A stretch of 57,956 nt of DNA from NCBI GenBank assembly GCA_002281295.1, contig NCFS01000005.1:1-57956 (forward strand), in the 5' to 3' direction. How positions within the stretch are numbered: the first letter of the stretch is position 1; each line of letters begins with the position of its first letter. The stretch is from Halothiobacillus sp. 35-54-62 (GTDB lineage Bacteria > Pseudomonadota > Gammaproteobacteria > Halothiobacillales > Halothiobacillaceae). Under the pieces are notes generated by a model. That model was not told where the DNA came from, did not search any database, and worked only from the letters and a program-made list of their open reading frames with translations. Below, piece after piece: positions 36,570 to 44,711 of this stretch. Both the position numbers and the translations under genes were made by a program.

Positions 36570-36968
36570 TTACTGACCCGTTAAAGCCGAGTTAATCCCT
36601 TTAATCCGGCTGTTTAAAAAACTTAACGTAGTTTGATACGACACCGCATTTTCCGTGAATCGAACCCGCTCACGCTCTAAATCCACCGTATTGCCATCTA
36701 ACGCAGGCTGATCGGGAATGCGGTACAGTTCTTGCGCGCCGCCAGCGCTGGTACCCGAGGATAGTTGCCCGGGTTGATCGAGCTTAAGCGCGAGCGGTTG
36801 CCCCACCCCACCCTGCCCCGCTGCTGCGCGCAAGGCATCGTTAAACGATAAATCGCGTGCCTTGTAATTGGGGGTATCGCTATTGGCAATATTCGATGCC
36901 AAAATTCCCATGCGCTCGGAACGATAAGCCAACGCATCCCCATGAATCCCAAATAATTGATCGCTCAT
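36570..36968 (-). CDS. flgB: Flagellar proximal rod protein FlgB
   Basis: Proximal rod subunit of 132 residues and first gene of the flgBCDEFGHIJKL cluster. ILASNIANSDTPNYKARDLS near residues 26-45 is the rod signature and VSYQTTLSFLNSRIKGINSA ends the protein. I chose MSDQLFGIHGDAL as start because GAGGTG lies just upstream; an ATG ten codons earlier overlaps the leader. The GG-N10-GC sigma-54-like site lies about 30 bases upstream. Confidence 0.94.
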   Translation of the reverse strand: MSDQLFGIHGDALAYRSERMGILASNIANSDTPNYKARDLSFNDALRAAAGQGGVGQPLALKLDQPGQLSSGTSAGGAQELYRIPDQPALDGNTVDLERERVRFTENAVSYQTTLSFLNSRIKGINSALTGQ

Positions 36969-36999
36969 AACGCACCTCATCAAACAAATCGTGAGCAAT

Positions 37000-37013
37000 G
37001 CAAAGCGATAACC
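37000..37013 (-). promoter_or_regulatory. Candidate sigma-54 promoter of flgB
   Basis: On the minus strand CGGTTATCGCTTTGCA has GG and GC separated by exactly 10 bases, with TTTGCA at the -12 box. The -24 box lacks the usual TGGCAC context. The predicted start is about 20 bases before the flgB ATG. Class II flagellar operons in many gammaproteobacteria use RpoN, which is why I list it. Confidence 0.4.
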
Positions 37014-37159
37014 GTGCCAACACCCTCATCATCCGCCCCAAAAAAGCCCTTTTATCTTTAAACCAGACGCCCCCGAGACGCGCCCGATGGATATTGTTAT
37101 CCGCCATCACAAAAATTTGGCTACACTGTTGGCCTGTTTGGCTACCCATAGACACCTAA

Positions 37160-38461
37160 TTGAACGATATTCACCTTGGCGCCCTATTTACAGCGCTTAT
37201 AGCTCTTGTTTTATTGTCGGCTTTTTTCTCAAGCTCCGAGACAGCCCTCATATCGCTCAATCGATACCGATTGCGGCACCTTGCCAAGCGCGGCCATGGG
37301 GGCGCCATTCGCGCGCAAAAGCTCCTTGAAAAACCCGATCAACTCCTAGGCTTAATTTTATTTGGCAACACCTTTGCCAATATTTTGGTTTCCTCATTAG
37401 CCACTATTATTGGCCTGCGCCTCTTTGGGGATAGTGGCATTGCCATTGCCACCGGCGCGTTAACGCTGATTTTGCTTATTTTTGGCGAAGTGGCGCCCAA
37501 AACAGCGGCTGCCACCGCGCCAGAACCCATCGCCTGGCCCGCCGCCTACATCTACAGCTTTGTTATGCCCCTTGTCTTGCCTTTAGTGCGCTTGATTGGT
37601 TTGCTCGCCAATGGCTTGCTTAAAATTTTGGGCTTTAATACCAATAGACATCGCAGCCATGGATTAACCGCCGCCGAATTACAAACCTTAGTGCGCGAAT
37701 CCAGCCAGCATTTGCCAGAACAAAATGTCAATTTACTGCTGTCGGTACTCGAGCTTGAGCAAGCTCAGGTCGAAGACATCATGATCCCCCGGGCAGAAAT
37801 TGTGGGCATTGATTTAGATGAACCCTGGGATCATGTATTAGCCCAAATCAAATCCGCCAGTTACAGCCGCATGCCCGTATTCAATGGCAGCGTTGAAAAC
37901 ACCGTTGGCGTGATTAATGTACGGCGTTTATTTGGCCCACTCATGGATAACACGCTCACTTTAAGCAAATTTAAACGTTTGCTGCGCGAGCCTTATTATG
38001 TACCCGAAGGCACGGCGCTCACCACGCAACTCCTTAACTTTCAAACAGAAAATCGCCGTTCGGCCCTCGTGGTTGATGAATATGGCGATGTGCAAGGCTT
38101 GGTGACCCTAGAAGATATTCTTGAGGAAATCGTCGGCGACTTCACCACCTCCCCCCTGCCCGATAACACCGACATCATTAACGAAGAAGACGGCAGTTTT
38201 ATCTTGCGCGGCAATATGCCCATTCGTGAAATTAACCGCGAGTTGGCAATAGACCTGCCCACCACCGATGCCAGCACGTTAAATGGCCTCATTATTGAAG
38301 CGCTTGAAACCTTGCCCACGCAAGGCGCCCGCATCACCATTGAGAATGTGCAAATTGACGTGCTTAGCGTGCAAAACCACGCCGTAGATACCGCGCGATT
38401 AAAATTCATCGACGAGGACAATGAGCCAAACACCAAGAGCCAAACTCATGGCGCGGGCTAA
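37160..38461 (+). CDS. CorC/HlyC family CNNM-CBS membrane protein
   Basis: Protein of 433 residues. An N-terminal CNNM/DUF21 membrane domain with three to four segments carries SSSETALISLNRYRL near 23-37 and FGNTFANILVSSLAT. Two CBS domains follow (IMIPRAEIVGID near 208 and VVDEYGDVQGLVTLEDILEE near 300), then a CorC_HlyC FAD-like C-terminal domain. The family handles magnesium or cobalt efflux/transport. The family-like N-terminus MNDIHLGALFTAL requires a TTG start; I see no alternative ATG that keeps the first segment. Its 3' end overlaps radA by 14 bases. Confidence 0.88.
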   Translation: MNDIHLGALFTALIALVLLSAFFSSSETALISLNRYRLRHLAKRGHGGAIRAQKLLEKPDQLLGLILFGNTFANILVSSLATIIGLRLFGDSGIAIATGALTLILLIFGEVAPKTAAATAPEPIAWPAAYIYSFVMPLVLPLVRLIGLLANGLLKILGFNTNRHRSHGLTAAELQTLVRESSQHLPEQNVNLLLSVLELEQAQVEDIMIPRAEIVGIDLDEPWDHVLAQIKSASYSRMPVFNGSVENTVGVINVRRLFGPLMDNTLTLSKFKRLLREPYYVPEGTALTTQLLNFQTENRRSALVVDEYGDVQGLVTLEDILEEIVGDFTTSPLPDNTDIINEEDGSFILRGNMPIREINRELAIDLPTTDASTLNGLIIEALETLPTQGARITIENVQIDVLSVQNHAVDTARLKFIDEDNEPNTKSQTHGAG

Positions 38462-39827
38462 AGAAAAATCCGCCTATGTGTGTCAAGAATGCGGGGCTGA
38501 TTTCCCCAAATGGGCGGGGCGCTGCACCGAATGCAACGCTTGGAACAGCCTTACCGAAATTCGCCTGCCCACCGCCCCAGCCGCGCACACCAGCGGGGTA
38601 AGTGGCTATGCCGGCGGCAACCCCCAAATCACCCTGCTCTCTGAAGTGCGTATTAGCGAAACCCCGCGCGAAACCACCGGCCTAGATGAGCTTGATCGGG
38701 TACTCGGCGGCGGTCTCGTTGAAGGCTCGGTCATTTTAATTGGCGGTGATCCGGGGATCGGAAAATCCACCTTGCTTCTGCAAACCCTGCTCTTGCTGCA
38801 ATCGCGCATGCCGTGTCTTTACGTTACGGGTGAAGAATCGTTGCAGCAAGTGGCGCTGCGTGCCCAACGGCTGGATGCAGATATGCAAGGCAAGCAAGGC
38901 CAGCTCACCCTCATGAGCGAAACCTCGGTTGAAGCGATTTTGGCGCACTGCGCGCGGCAACTGCCTAGGCTTTTGGTTGTCGATTCCATACAAACCTTGC
39001 ACACCGAAGGCTTAACCGCCGCCCCGGGCTCCGTATCGCAGCTGCGCGAGGGCACCGCCCAACTCGTGCGCTTTGCCAAGCGACATGAAGTGACCATTTT
39101 TATCGTAGGCCATGTCACCAAAGAGGGCGCGCTGGCCGGTCCGCGCGTGTTGGAACACATGGTGGATACCGTGCTGTACTTTGAAGGCGATCCCGGCGCG
39201 CGGTTCCGCGTGATTCGCGCCGTAAAAAATCGCTTTGGCGCAGCCAATGAGATCGGCGTGTTTGCCATGACCGATCGGGGCTTAAAACCCGTGAGCAATC
39301 CATCCGCCATTTTTTTGTCGCGCCACGAGCAACCCGTGCCCGGCAGTGTGATTACCGTGACGCGAGAAGGCACACGCCCTTTGCTGGTTGAAGTGCAAGC
39401 CCTCGTAGCCGAGCACCCCGGCGGCAACCCTAAGCGCCTCACGGTGGGGCTCGATCAAAATCGGCTAGCCATGTTGCTGGCCGTGCTCCACCGTCATGGC
39501 CAAGTTGCCCTATACGATCAAGATGTGTTTTTAAATGTCGTCGGCGGCGTGCGCGTTGCAGAAACTGCCGCCGATTTACCCAGCCTCATCGCCATATTAT
39601 CAAGCTTTAGAAACCGCCCCTTGCCTGAAGGCTTAATCATCTTTGGTGAGGTGGGGTTAGCCGGCGAAATTCGCCCCGTTACCGGTGGCCAAGAGCGCTT
39701 ATTTGAGGCAGCCAAGCATGGCTTTACCCATGCCATTGTCCCCAAAGCCAATCTGCCGAGCCGCCCGATTGAGGGCTTAACCATAACGGCGGTTAGCCAT
39801 CTTAACCAAGCACTCGAGCTGATTTAA
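38448..39827 (+). CDS. radA: DNA repair protein RadA/Sms
   Basis: RecA-like branch-migration ATPase of 459 residues. N-terminal zinc finger C-x2-C...C-x2-C (VCQECGADFPKW, CTECNAW) at residues 12-35. Walker A is GGDPGIGKSTLLLQ near 93-106; the RadA-specific KNRFG motif is present (near 260). A Lon-like S16 domain forms the C-terminus (GEVGLAGEIRPV). I chose MARAKEKSAYVCQECG because it gives the family length; an ATG nine codons earlier at 38421 is possible. It overlaps the corC-like gene and is co-directional, so likely co-transcribed. Confidence 0.94.
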   Translation: MARAKEKSAYVCQECGADFPKWAGRCTECNAWNSLTEIRLPTAPAAHTSGVSGYAGGNPQITLLSEVRISETPRETTGLDELDRVLGGGLVEGSVILIGGDPGIGKSTLLLQTLLLLQSRMPCLYVTGEESLQQVALRAQRLDADMQGKQGQLTLMSETSVEAILAHCARQLPRLLVVDSIQTLHTEGLTAAPGSVSQLREGTAQLVRFAKRHEVTIFIVGHVTKEGALAGPRVLEHMVDTVLYFEGDPGARFRVIRAVKNRFGAANEIGVFAMTDRGLKPVSNPSAIFLSRHEQPVPGSVITVTREGTRPLLVEVQALVAEHPGGNPKRLTVGLDQNRLAMLLAVLHRHGQVALYDQDVFLNVVGGVRVAETAADLPSLIAILSSFRNRPLPEGLIIFGEVGLAGEIRPVTGGQERLFEAAKHGFTHAIVPKANLPSRPIEGLTITAVSHLNQALELI

Positions 39828-39840
39828 TCGGGCAAAAGCC

Positions 39841-39981
39841 TCAGTGGCTATTGGCCTGATTTTTTTCTTTAATCGCATCACCCGATTTCTTCCAAAACCA
39901 CCAAAAAACGGCTACCGGCATGCCCACAATGCCAATCATCGCCAAAATAGACAAAATCACAATTTGCGCTTCAACGTGCAT
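39841..39981 (-). CDS. Small single-span membrane protein, 46 residues
   Basis: Short gene on the strand opposite radA. It encodes an N-terminal hydrophobic helix of about 25 residues (IVILSILAMIGIVGMPVAVF), then WWFWKK and a charged tail (DAIKEKNQANSH). GAGAGGTG lies six bases before the ATG, a strong ribosome site, which with the clean membrane-helix profile is why I call it real despite its length. Its stop lies 13 bases from the radA stop. Function unknown; the aromatic WWFWKK boundary suggests an inner membrane regulator-type miniprotein. Confidence 0.6.
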   Translation of the reverse strand: MHVEAQIVILSILAMIGIVGMPVAVFWWFWKKSGDAIKEKNQANSH

Positions 39982-40258
39982 ACATCACCTCTCATCGGCT
40001 AATTTGCCCACAAAAATGGGGCAATAGACGCACTTTATCGAGCACGCGGGGCATTTCAACCCAGTGAATTACTCATGAATAGGGTTTATAAATAAATATG
40101 AACTCGGGCAATAGACACGGTCGAGCTTTATTCATAAGATAGGCGCCAATCTTGATTTTACTTTGGCTATATAAATCCGTTCTTTCGCCAAGGAAATACA
40201 TGAACGGGCCAGGATGCGTTAAGCCAACCGCGCTGCAACAGGGATGAGAGATAGAGCA

Positions 40259-41050
40259 ATGGAAATATCGGTCGTAAAACAGTCACCCCCACTCATAAAA
40301 TTAAAGGCCGGCACCCCGCCCCCGCCAGCGTTTAACAGCGATTTGTTCGATGCCTTTTTTTCGGTTGCAGCCGCGCGTAGCTTTTTTTTACCACAGATTC
40401 CTAATGTCAATGCGGCCATCAATACCCTTGAACACCAAATTCTGCTTAATCCCAAGCAGCTGCGCAGCCATGCCCAGCGCCTAATTTTGTTGCATAAAAA
40501 TAATCACCCCCAGCGGTTCACAGGGGCATTAATTGATTTATATTTCACCTTAGGCGCAGAAGGATTGCCCTTAAAAAAGTATTTTTTACAATTGGCCGAT
40601 GGGTTTATTGCGCGCGATGACTATACGTTCCTCGTAGCGCAGCAAACGCAGGCGTTAAACCGCCAGCACGCGCTGGTTAAAAAAGCAGAAGGTTGCTTAT
40701 TTTTAGGCCACCCAGATACCACGCCCCCTTTGTTGGTTCGCGCGGTTGCAGGGGCGATTACCCAGCCGGCTTCTTTTGGCGCCGCATCACAACCGAGCAA
40801 CCCCACACCCAAGAATGCCGTCGCCGAGGCCAATCAGCTTATTGATGATGGGCAGCTCGATTTAGCGATGGATACGCTTGAAGATGCGGTGTTAGCTGAT
40901 CCTCATGGGCTTGAGGCAATCAAATTTTTGCTTCAACTCTATGTGTTAAGTGGCGCAGAAATACGCAGAGAAATTATGGAAGAACAACTTAAAATCAATT
41001 TTGGCGCACTACCCGCAGAATGGGTTAACGCGCAAGATCGCACCTTGTGA
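40259..41050 (+). CDS. TPR/FimV-like protein, first gene of the GTPase cluster
   Basis: Soluble protein of 263 residues, no signal peptide. Two helical halves are separated by a Ser/Pro/Asn linker (about 175-190). The C-terminal stretch EANQLIDDGQLDLAMDTLED with AVLADPHGLEAIKFLLQLYV is TPR-like and resembles the C-terminal domain of FimV. The N-terminal part also shows helix-turn-helix repeats (NTLEHQILLNPKQLRSHAQR). It is a likely scaffold. The start is uncertain: an ATG at 40244 is also in frame. It ends 10 bases before the next gene, so it is the probable first gene of the run to 47337. No exact family known to me. Confidence 0.6.
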   Translation: MEISVVKQSPPLIKLKAGTPPPPAFNSDLFDAFFSVAAARSFFLPQIPNVNAAINTLEHQILLNPKQLRSHAQRLILLHKNNHPQRFTGALIDLYFTLGAEGLPLKKYFLQLADGFIARDDYTFLVAQQTQALNRQHALVKKAEGCLFLGHPDTTPPLLVRAVAGAITQPASFGAASQPSNPTPKNAVAEANQLIDDGQLDLAMDTLEDAVLADPHGLEAIKFLLQLYVLSGAEIRREIMEEQLKINFGALPAEWVNAQDRTL

Positions 41051-41060
41051 GCATACCCGC

Positions 41061-42347
41061 ATGATAAAAGTCGCCCTATATGGCATGGATGAGCGTGCGG
41101 CAAACGTCATCACGATGTTTTTAAGCAAAAACACGCAAATCCCCACCACTATTACCCCGCAGGGCGAGCAATCGGTCGCTATTGTTGATTTAGATGGCGT
41201 TAATGCCCACCGTTTGTGGCTTGATTTGCGCCGCCAATTTCATGGCCCCGCCATTGTGCTTTCGGTGCGCGAGCAAACCCTGCGTAATGCCGTGTGCCTC
41301 GCAAAACCCTTTAATGCGCAAGCATTTTTAACCGTACTGGCAGAGGTTAAAGAAGCGCTGGCACAGCCTGCGGCGCTGCCCAGTGCAAAGGCGGCGGTTC
41401 CAGCAGCGGCAATTCCGGCCGAGCCCCTGTTGGCGCACCCCCCCGAAAAACCGATCGCGCACACGCCCGAGGCCGTATCAAATCAAACGGCGCACCGAAC
41501 CGATGCCAAGCCAACACCGGTTCAGCCGGATTTACACGCGCCTCTAGCCAGCGAGCTTAAAGCGGCGGCAGTTAAACCCATAAAACCCGATCAACCCTCT
41601 AATGCGGCGCATCTTATTTCTGATGAGCCGGATGATGAAGGCGGCGTTCAACTCCCCGATGAGGTCTACACCAACGACACACGCCGCGCCGAAGTTTATT
41701 TTAACGTGAATCAAACCTTGTTCGGTTTATGTAAATTGGCCTCAAAGCAAGCGCAAACATCCAATTCTGTGGTGTGGATTGATGGATTTATCAAACCCTG
41801 CTATGTGTACCCTGATACCAAACATATTTTTACCGAAATGCGTTGGCGGTATTTAAAATCTATTTCAATGATGGATTTATCCGCATCACCGGTCAAACTT
41901 TCGCTTTTACCCGTGGATAGCATTGCGCCCGTCACCTCAAATGATCCTAGAATCCGTGAGACTGAAGGGCTGATATGGAGCATTGCGGCATGGTCATCGC
42001 GTGGGCGCGTGCCGGTGGGCACGCCGCTCGATCATCCTGTTCATTTGCTGCACTGGCCTAACTTAACCCGCTTATCGGATATACCCGGCGCCATGCAAAT
42101 GTCCGCCCTATGGATTAAGCAACCCACCAGCCTGTTAGAAACAGCCAATATTTTAGGGTTGCCCTATCGGCATGTGTTTAGTTTTTATGTGGCTTGCCAC
42201 GCATTAGGGCTGGTGCATATTGAGGTTGCAACCCAACCGGCGCAGACTCAAATCCAAAACAATGCTCACCCATCCAAGGCCGCACCCATAACAACAGAAA
42301 AGCGCGGGTTATTCTCGCGCATGTTAAGCAAATTGGGCATTAATTAA
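41061..42347 (+). CDS. Degenerate receiver-like protein with long linker and unknown C-domain
   Basis: Protein of 428 residues. Residues 1-95 follow a receiver fold: AIVDLDG strand with D43/D45 where the phospho-aspartate would be, IVLSV at the switch strand and CLAKPF with the conserved K-P. The first acidic pair is missing (YGMDERA instead), so phosphorylation is doubtful. A Pro/Ala-rich linker spans about 100-210. The C-terminal domain (215-405) is unrecognised and ends with ALWIKQPTSLLETANILGLP and a winged-helix-like LGLVHIE, recalling PatA/DUF4388 endings. A start at 40950 is open but would overlap the TPR gene. It lies 52 bases before the GTPase gene. Confidence 0.55.
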   Translation: MIKVALYGMDERAANVITMFLSKNTQIPTTITPQGEQSVAIVDLDGVNAHRLWLDLRRQFHGPAIVLSVREQTLRNAVCLAKPFNAQAFLTVLAEVKEALAQPAALPSAKAAVPAAAIPAEPLLAHPPEKPIAHTPEAVSNQTAHRTDAKPTPVQPDLHAPLASELKAAAVKPIKPDQPSNAAHLISDEPDDEGGVQLPDEVYTNDTRRAEVYFNVNQTLFGLCKLASKQAQTSNSVVWIDGFIKPCYVYPDTKHIFTEMRWRYLKSISMMDLSASPVKLSLLPVDSIAPVTSNDPRIRETEGLIWSIAAWSSRGRVPVGTPLDHPVHLLHWPNLTRLSDIPGAMQMSALWIKQPTSLLETANILGLPYRHVFSFYVACHALGLVHIEVATQPAQTQIQNNAHPSKAAPITTEKRGLFSRMLSKLGIN

Positions 42348-42399
42348 GCCCTTAAAACAGAATAACAATACGGAACACGACAAGAGAAGGATCACGCGC

Positions 42400-42948
42400 A
42401 TGGCACAACATAAAATCATCTTTACCGGCCCCGTTGGCGCGGGTAAAACCACCGCAATTAAATCACTCAGCGATATCCCCATCATTACAACCGATGAAGT
42501 CGCAACCGATATGACCGCCAACCGCAAGCCGCAAACCACCGTCGCCATGGATTATGGCCTGATGAAACTCGGCGATGGCGAGCGGGTGCATTTATATGGC
42601 ACCCCCGGGCAAGAACGGTTCGATTTTATGTGGGAAATCCTCACCGAAGGGGGTTTAGGCCTGGTGCTAATGCTCGATAACACCCGCGAGCGCCCTTTTC
42701 AGGATTTAAGCTTTTACTTAAAAGCCTTCGCGCCTTTTATTGCCGAAACCCAACTGGTGGTGGGCATTACCCGCATGGATGAATCCAAAACCCCGAGCCT
42801 GACGGAGTACCACGCCCATCTCAAACAGCAAGGGTACAAAGTGCCGGTATTTGAAGTGGATGCGCGCGTTAAAAAAGATGTCGCCGCCTTAGTTCAGGCC
42901 TTACTTTATTCCCTTGATCCCGGGGTTGTCTCAGGAGCACCCGCCTAA
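42400..42948 (+). CDS. Small Ras-like GTPase (MglA/CvnD-type)
   Basis: P-loop GTPase of 182 residues. G1 is GPVGAGKTT (residues 10-18), the G2 region has a TT pair in KPQTTVAMDYG, G3 is YGTPGQERF (66-74), with Gln at the catalytic position as in Ras, and G4 is TRMD (124-127) in place of NKxD, which is common in bacterial members. The family (COG2229-like, MglA and Streptomyces CvnD) works with roadblock/LC7 proteins, two of which are encoded next to it. The ATG is preceded by GAGAAGG. It overlaps the next gene by one base (TAATG). Confidence 0.88.
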   Translation: MAQHKIIFTGPVGAGKTTAIKSLSDIPIITTDEVATDMTANRKPQTTVAMDYGLMKLGDGERVHLYGTPGQERFDFMWEILTEGGLGLVLMLDNTRERPFQDLSFYLKAFAPFIAETQLVVGITRMDESKTPSLTEYHAHLKQQGYKVPVFEVDARVKKDVAALVQALLYSLDPGVVSGAPA

Positions 42949-43586
42949 TGAATTTCACACTAACCGAAGGCCAATACATTATTCCCACCCCCGCCGGTGC
43001 CTACCATGCGGTGGCCTCCCCCACCCCCGATAGTGCCCGGAACACCCTGCGTCATTTATTACGCCAACCCAAGAGCCAAGCCTTTTCTGAAAAAAACTTA
43101 AATAATCTGATGGATGGCAAGTTTGCAAATACAGATGAGTTTTTAGAACAAATTTATCGGCTACAAGAAATGGGGCTGGTACAAAGCCAAAATGAACCGA
43201 TAGAATCCGTGCGCGGCACCGTTGAAAAAAATATCCCCGAATTACTCGCGCTCATTACGGGCAAAGGCAAGGCGCTGCTGGCCGATAACCAAGGGTTTTA
43301 TTTGGGGCGCCATGGCTTTCCCCATGAAACCGCAGAAGAGCTTGCGGGCTTATCTGCCGATTTATCTGCCTTGTATTTACGCCACGCTAGGCTGCTTAAC
43401 GGCAACATGGGCATGAGCAGCAGCGCTTGGGGCCTAATTAATGCCGGTGGTTTAAGCGAGCTGAGCTGCTACCCCCTCTTTGTTGGCGAGGAGCGTTTTG
43501 TACTGGTGTTAAGCAATGCGCCTAATTTGAATCAAAGCGCTTTTCTGGATTTAATTTGGATGCTGATATTGCGTTTCGGTGATTAA
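42948..43586 (+). CDS. Roadblock/LC7-like protein with N-terminal extension
   Basis: Protein of 212 residues. The C-terminal half (about 95-210) has the roadblock/LC7 pattern: a helix VEKNIPELLALI, strands ALLADNQGFYLG, a helix ETAEELAGLSADLSALYL and strands CYPLFV and FVLVLSN. The N-terminal 90 residues are a separate helical part (LRHLLRQPKSQAF..DEFLEQIYRLQEMGLV) resembling a winged-helix or PilZ-like adaptor, not identified. Start codon overlaps the GTPase stop, so the two are translated together and probably bind each other. Divergent but plausible MglB-like GAP or scaffold. Confidence 0.6.
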   Translation: MNFTLTEGQYIIPTPAGAYHAVASPTPDSARNTLRHLLRQPKSQAFSEKNLNNLMDGKFANTDEFLEQIYRLQEMGLVQSQNEPIESVRGTVEKNIPELLALITGKGKALLADNQGFYLGRHGFPHETAEELAGLSADLSALYLRHARLLNGNMGMSSSAWGLINAGGLSELSCYPLFVGEERFVLVLSNAPNLNQSAFLDLIWMLILRFGD

Positions 43587-43656
43587 TATTTTTTTACAAT
43601 TCGCTATAACGCGACCCGTTACAATATTTTCAATCTTTTGAACAAGGAAGTTGTGC

Positions 43657-44124
43657 ATGAATCAATTATCACCACCAAACCCTACCGTAAAACATTGCGC
43701 CATGGATACCCGTGAAGTCGTTAATTTATTGGCCGACATTGCGGGGCAAGTCGAGAGCATTTTGGGTGAAAAAGGCGCAGTATCAGTTTTTCGATATGCA
43801 GGTGCGCAATTAGGCAAACGCTTGGGCGAAGCGCACCCCAACGGCACGGAAGATGATGCGCGCGAACTCATTGCCAAGTTTTTTCACGATAAAGAGTTTA
43901 TGGATGCCGTCGGCCTTCAAGGCCACGAGGCCACCTTATCGGGCTGTAAAATTGGTTTGGTATTACAAGAACGCGGCATCACGGCCGGCAAACATGCCTT
44001 ATGCAATTTTGGATTTGGTTTAATTGATGGCACCGTTAAAGCCGTTACGGGTAAGAAAATTATTACCCTTCATGTGGAATCTGAATATCACGCTGAAGGC
44101 ATTACCTGCAAAGAAACTTGGTAA
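43657..44124 (+). CDS. V4R-like ligand-binding protein with conserved cysteines
   Basis: Protein of 155 residues. The profile LLADIAGQVESILGEKGAVS at residues 24-43, LQGHEATLSGCKIGLVLQ, and CNFGFGLIDGTVKAVTG near 116-132 fits the 4-vinyl-reductase (V4R) hydrocarbon/heme-binding fold. Cysteines at C15, and in SGCKIG, ALCNFG and ITCKETW, could bind metal or heme; spacing alone does not prove it. AAGGA lies 8 bases before the ATG used here, so a TTG two codons upstream is not chosen. It lies in a line with GTPase and roadblock genes, suggesting sensory input. Confidence 0.5.
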   Translation: MNQLSPPNPTVKHCAMDTREVVNLLADIAGQVESILGEKGAVSVFRYAGAQLGKRLGEAHPNGTEDDARELIAKFFHDKEFMDAVGLQGHEATLSGCKIGLVLQERGITAGKHALCNFGFGLIDGTVKAVTGKKIITLHVESEYHAEGITCKETW

Positions 44125-44179
44125 ATTCGGATTATTTTTTTATTTTTGTGGTTTGGTTTAAAAGCATTAGGAGATTCTT

Positions 44180-44542
44180 ATGCGCGCTGAAATGTTGACC
44201 TCTATTTTGTCTGATTTAAATGGCTCATCAGCAGATATCGAAGCCTCTGCCGTGGTGTCAACCGATGGTTTAATGATGGCAGCCTTGCTGCCCGGTGGCA
44301 TGGATGAAGATCGCGTGGGCGCCATGAGTGCCGCCTTATTATCACTGGGTGATCGCACCGCGCGCGAACTGGCTCGGGGCACGCTCGAACAGGTGCTCAT
44401 TAAGGGCAACAATGGCTACATTCTTATGACCTACGCCGGCACCGATGCCGTACTCACCGTAATGGCTAAATCGCAAGCCAAACTTGGTTTAATTTTCTTA
44501 GATGTAAAACGCGCGGCTGAATCATTAAGTAAAGTGATTTAA
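44180..44542 (+). CDS. Roadblock/LC7 domain protein (MglB-like)
   Basis: Compact protein of 120 residues, length of a single roadblock/LC7 domain. Helix MRAEMLTSILSDLNGSSADI, strand AVVSTDGLMMAALLPGG, helix EDRVGAMSAALLSLGDRTAR and strands QVLIKGNNGYILMT match MglB closely. MglB dimers act as GTPase activator for MglA, and the GTPase is encoded three genes upstream. AGGAG lies close before the ATG. It is followed by a perfect 10-bp hairpin before the next gene, so it may end the first transcript segment. Confidence 0.85.
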   Translation: MRAEMLTSILSDLNGSSADIEASAVVSTDGLMMAALLPGGMDEDRVGAMSAALLSLGDRTARELARGTLEQVLIKGNNGYILMTYAGTDAVLTVMAKSQAKLGLIFLDVKRAAESLSKVI

Positions 44543-44574
44543 TCCCCCCGCAAAAGCTGCAGCCTAAACCCTGC

Positions 44575-44597
44575 GGCGCAGGGTTTAAGATAAGCGC
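44575..44597 (+). other. Perfect hairpin after the roadblock gene
   Basis: TAAACCCTGC pairs with GCAGGGTTTA across a 3-base loop. There is no convincing T run (AGATAAGCGC follows), so it may be a processing or stability hairpin rather than a terminator. It sits 32 bases after the stop. Confidence 0.6.
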
Positions 44598-44711
44598 ATT
44601 GGTTACGACAGAATTTAAGTTTTGTTTTAAACAATGCCTTTTAAACGTTCAACATTTAGCTCGGTGCATCCATTTTGTCGTGCACTTAGGCTCAATGAAC
44701 CTGAGGTTTTC

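Noticed and set aside
36969-37080. FliA-like promoter upstream of flgB on the minus strand
   Set aside because: TAAAGATA and GCGGATGA are separated by 16 bases instead of 11, and the -10 match is poor.
44600-44650. FliA-like promoter before the Aer-type PAS gene (TTAAGTTT ... GCCTTTTA)
   Set aside because: Spacer is 13 bases and the -10 box matches only 5 of 8 positions.
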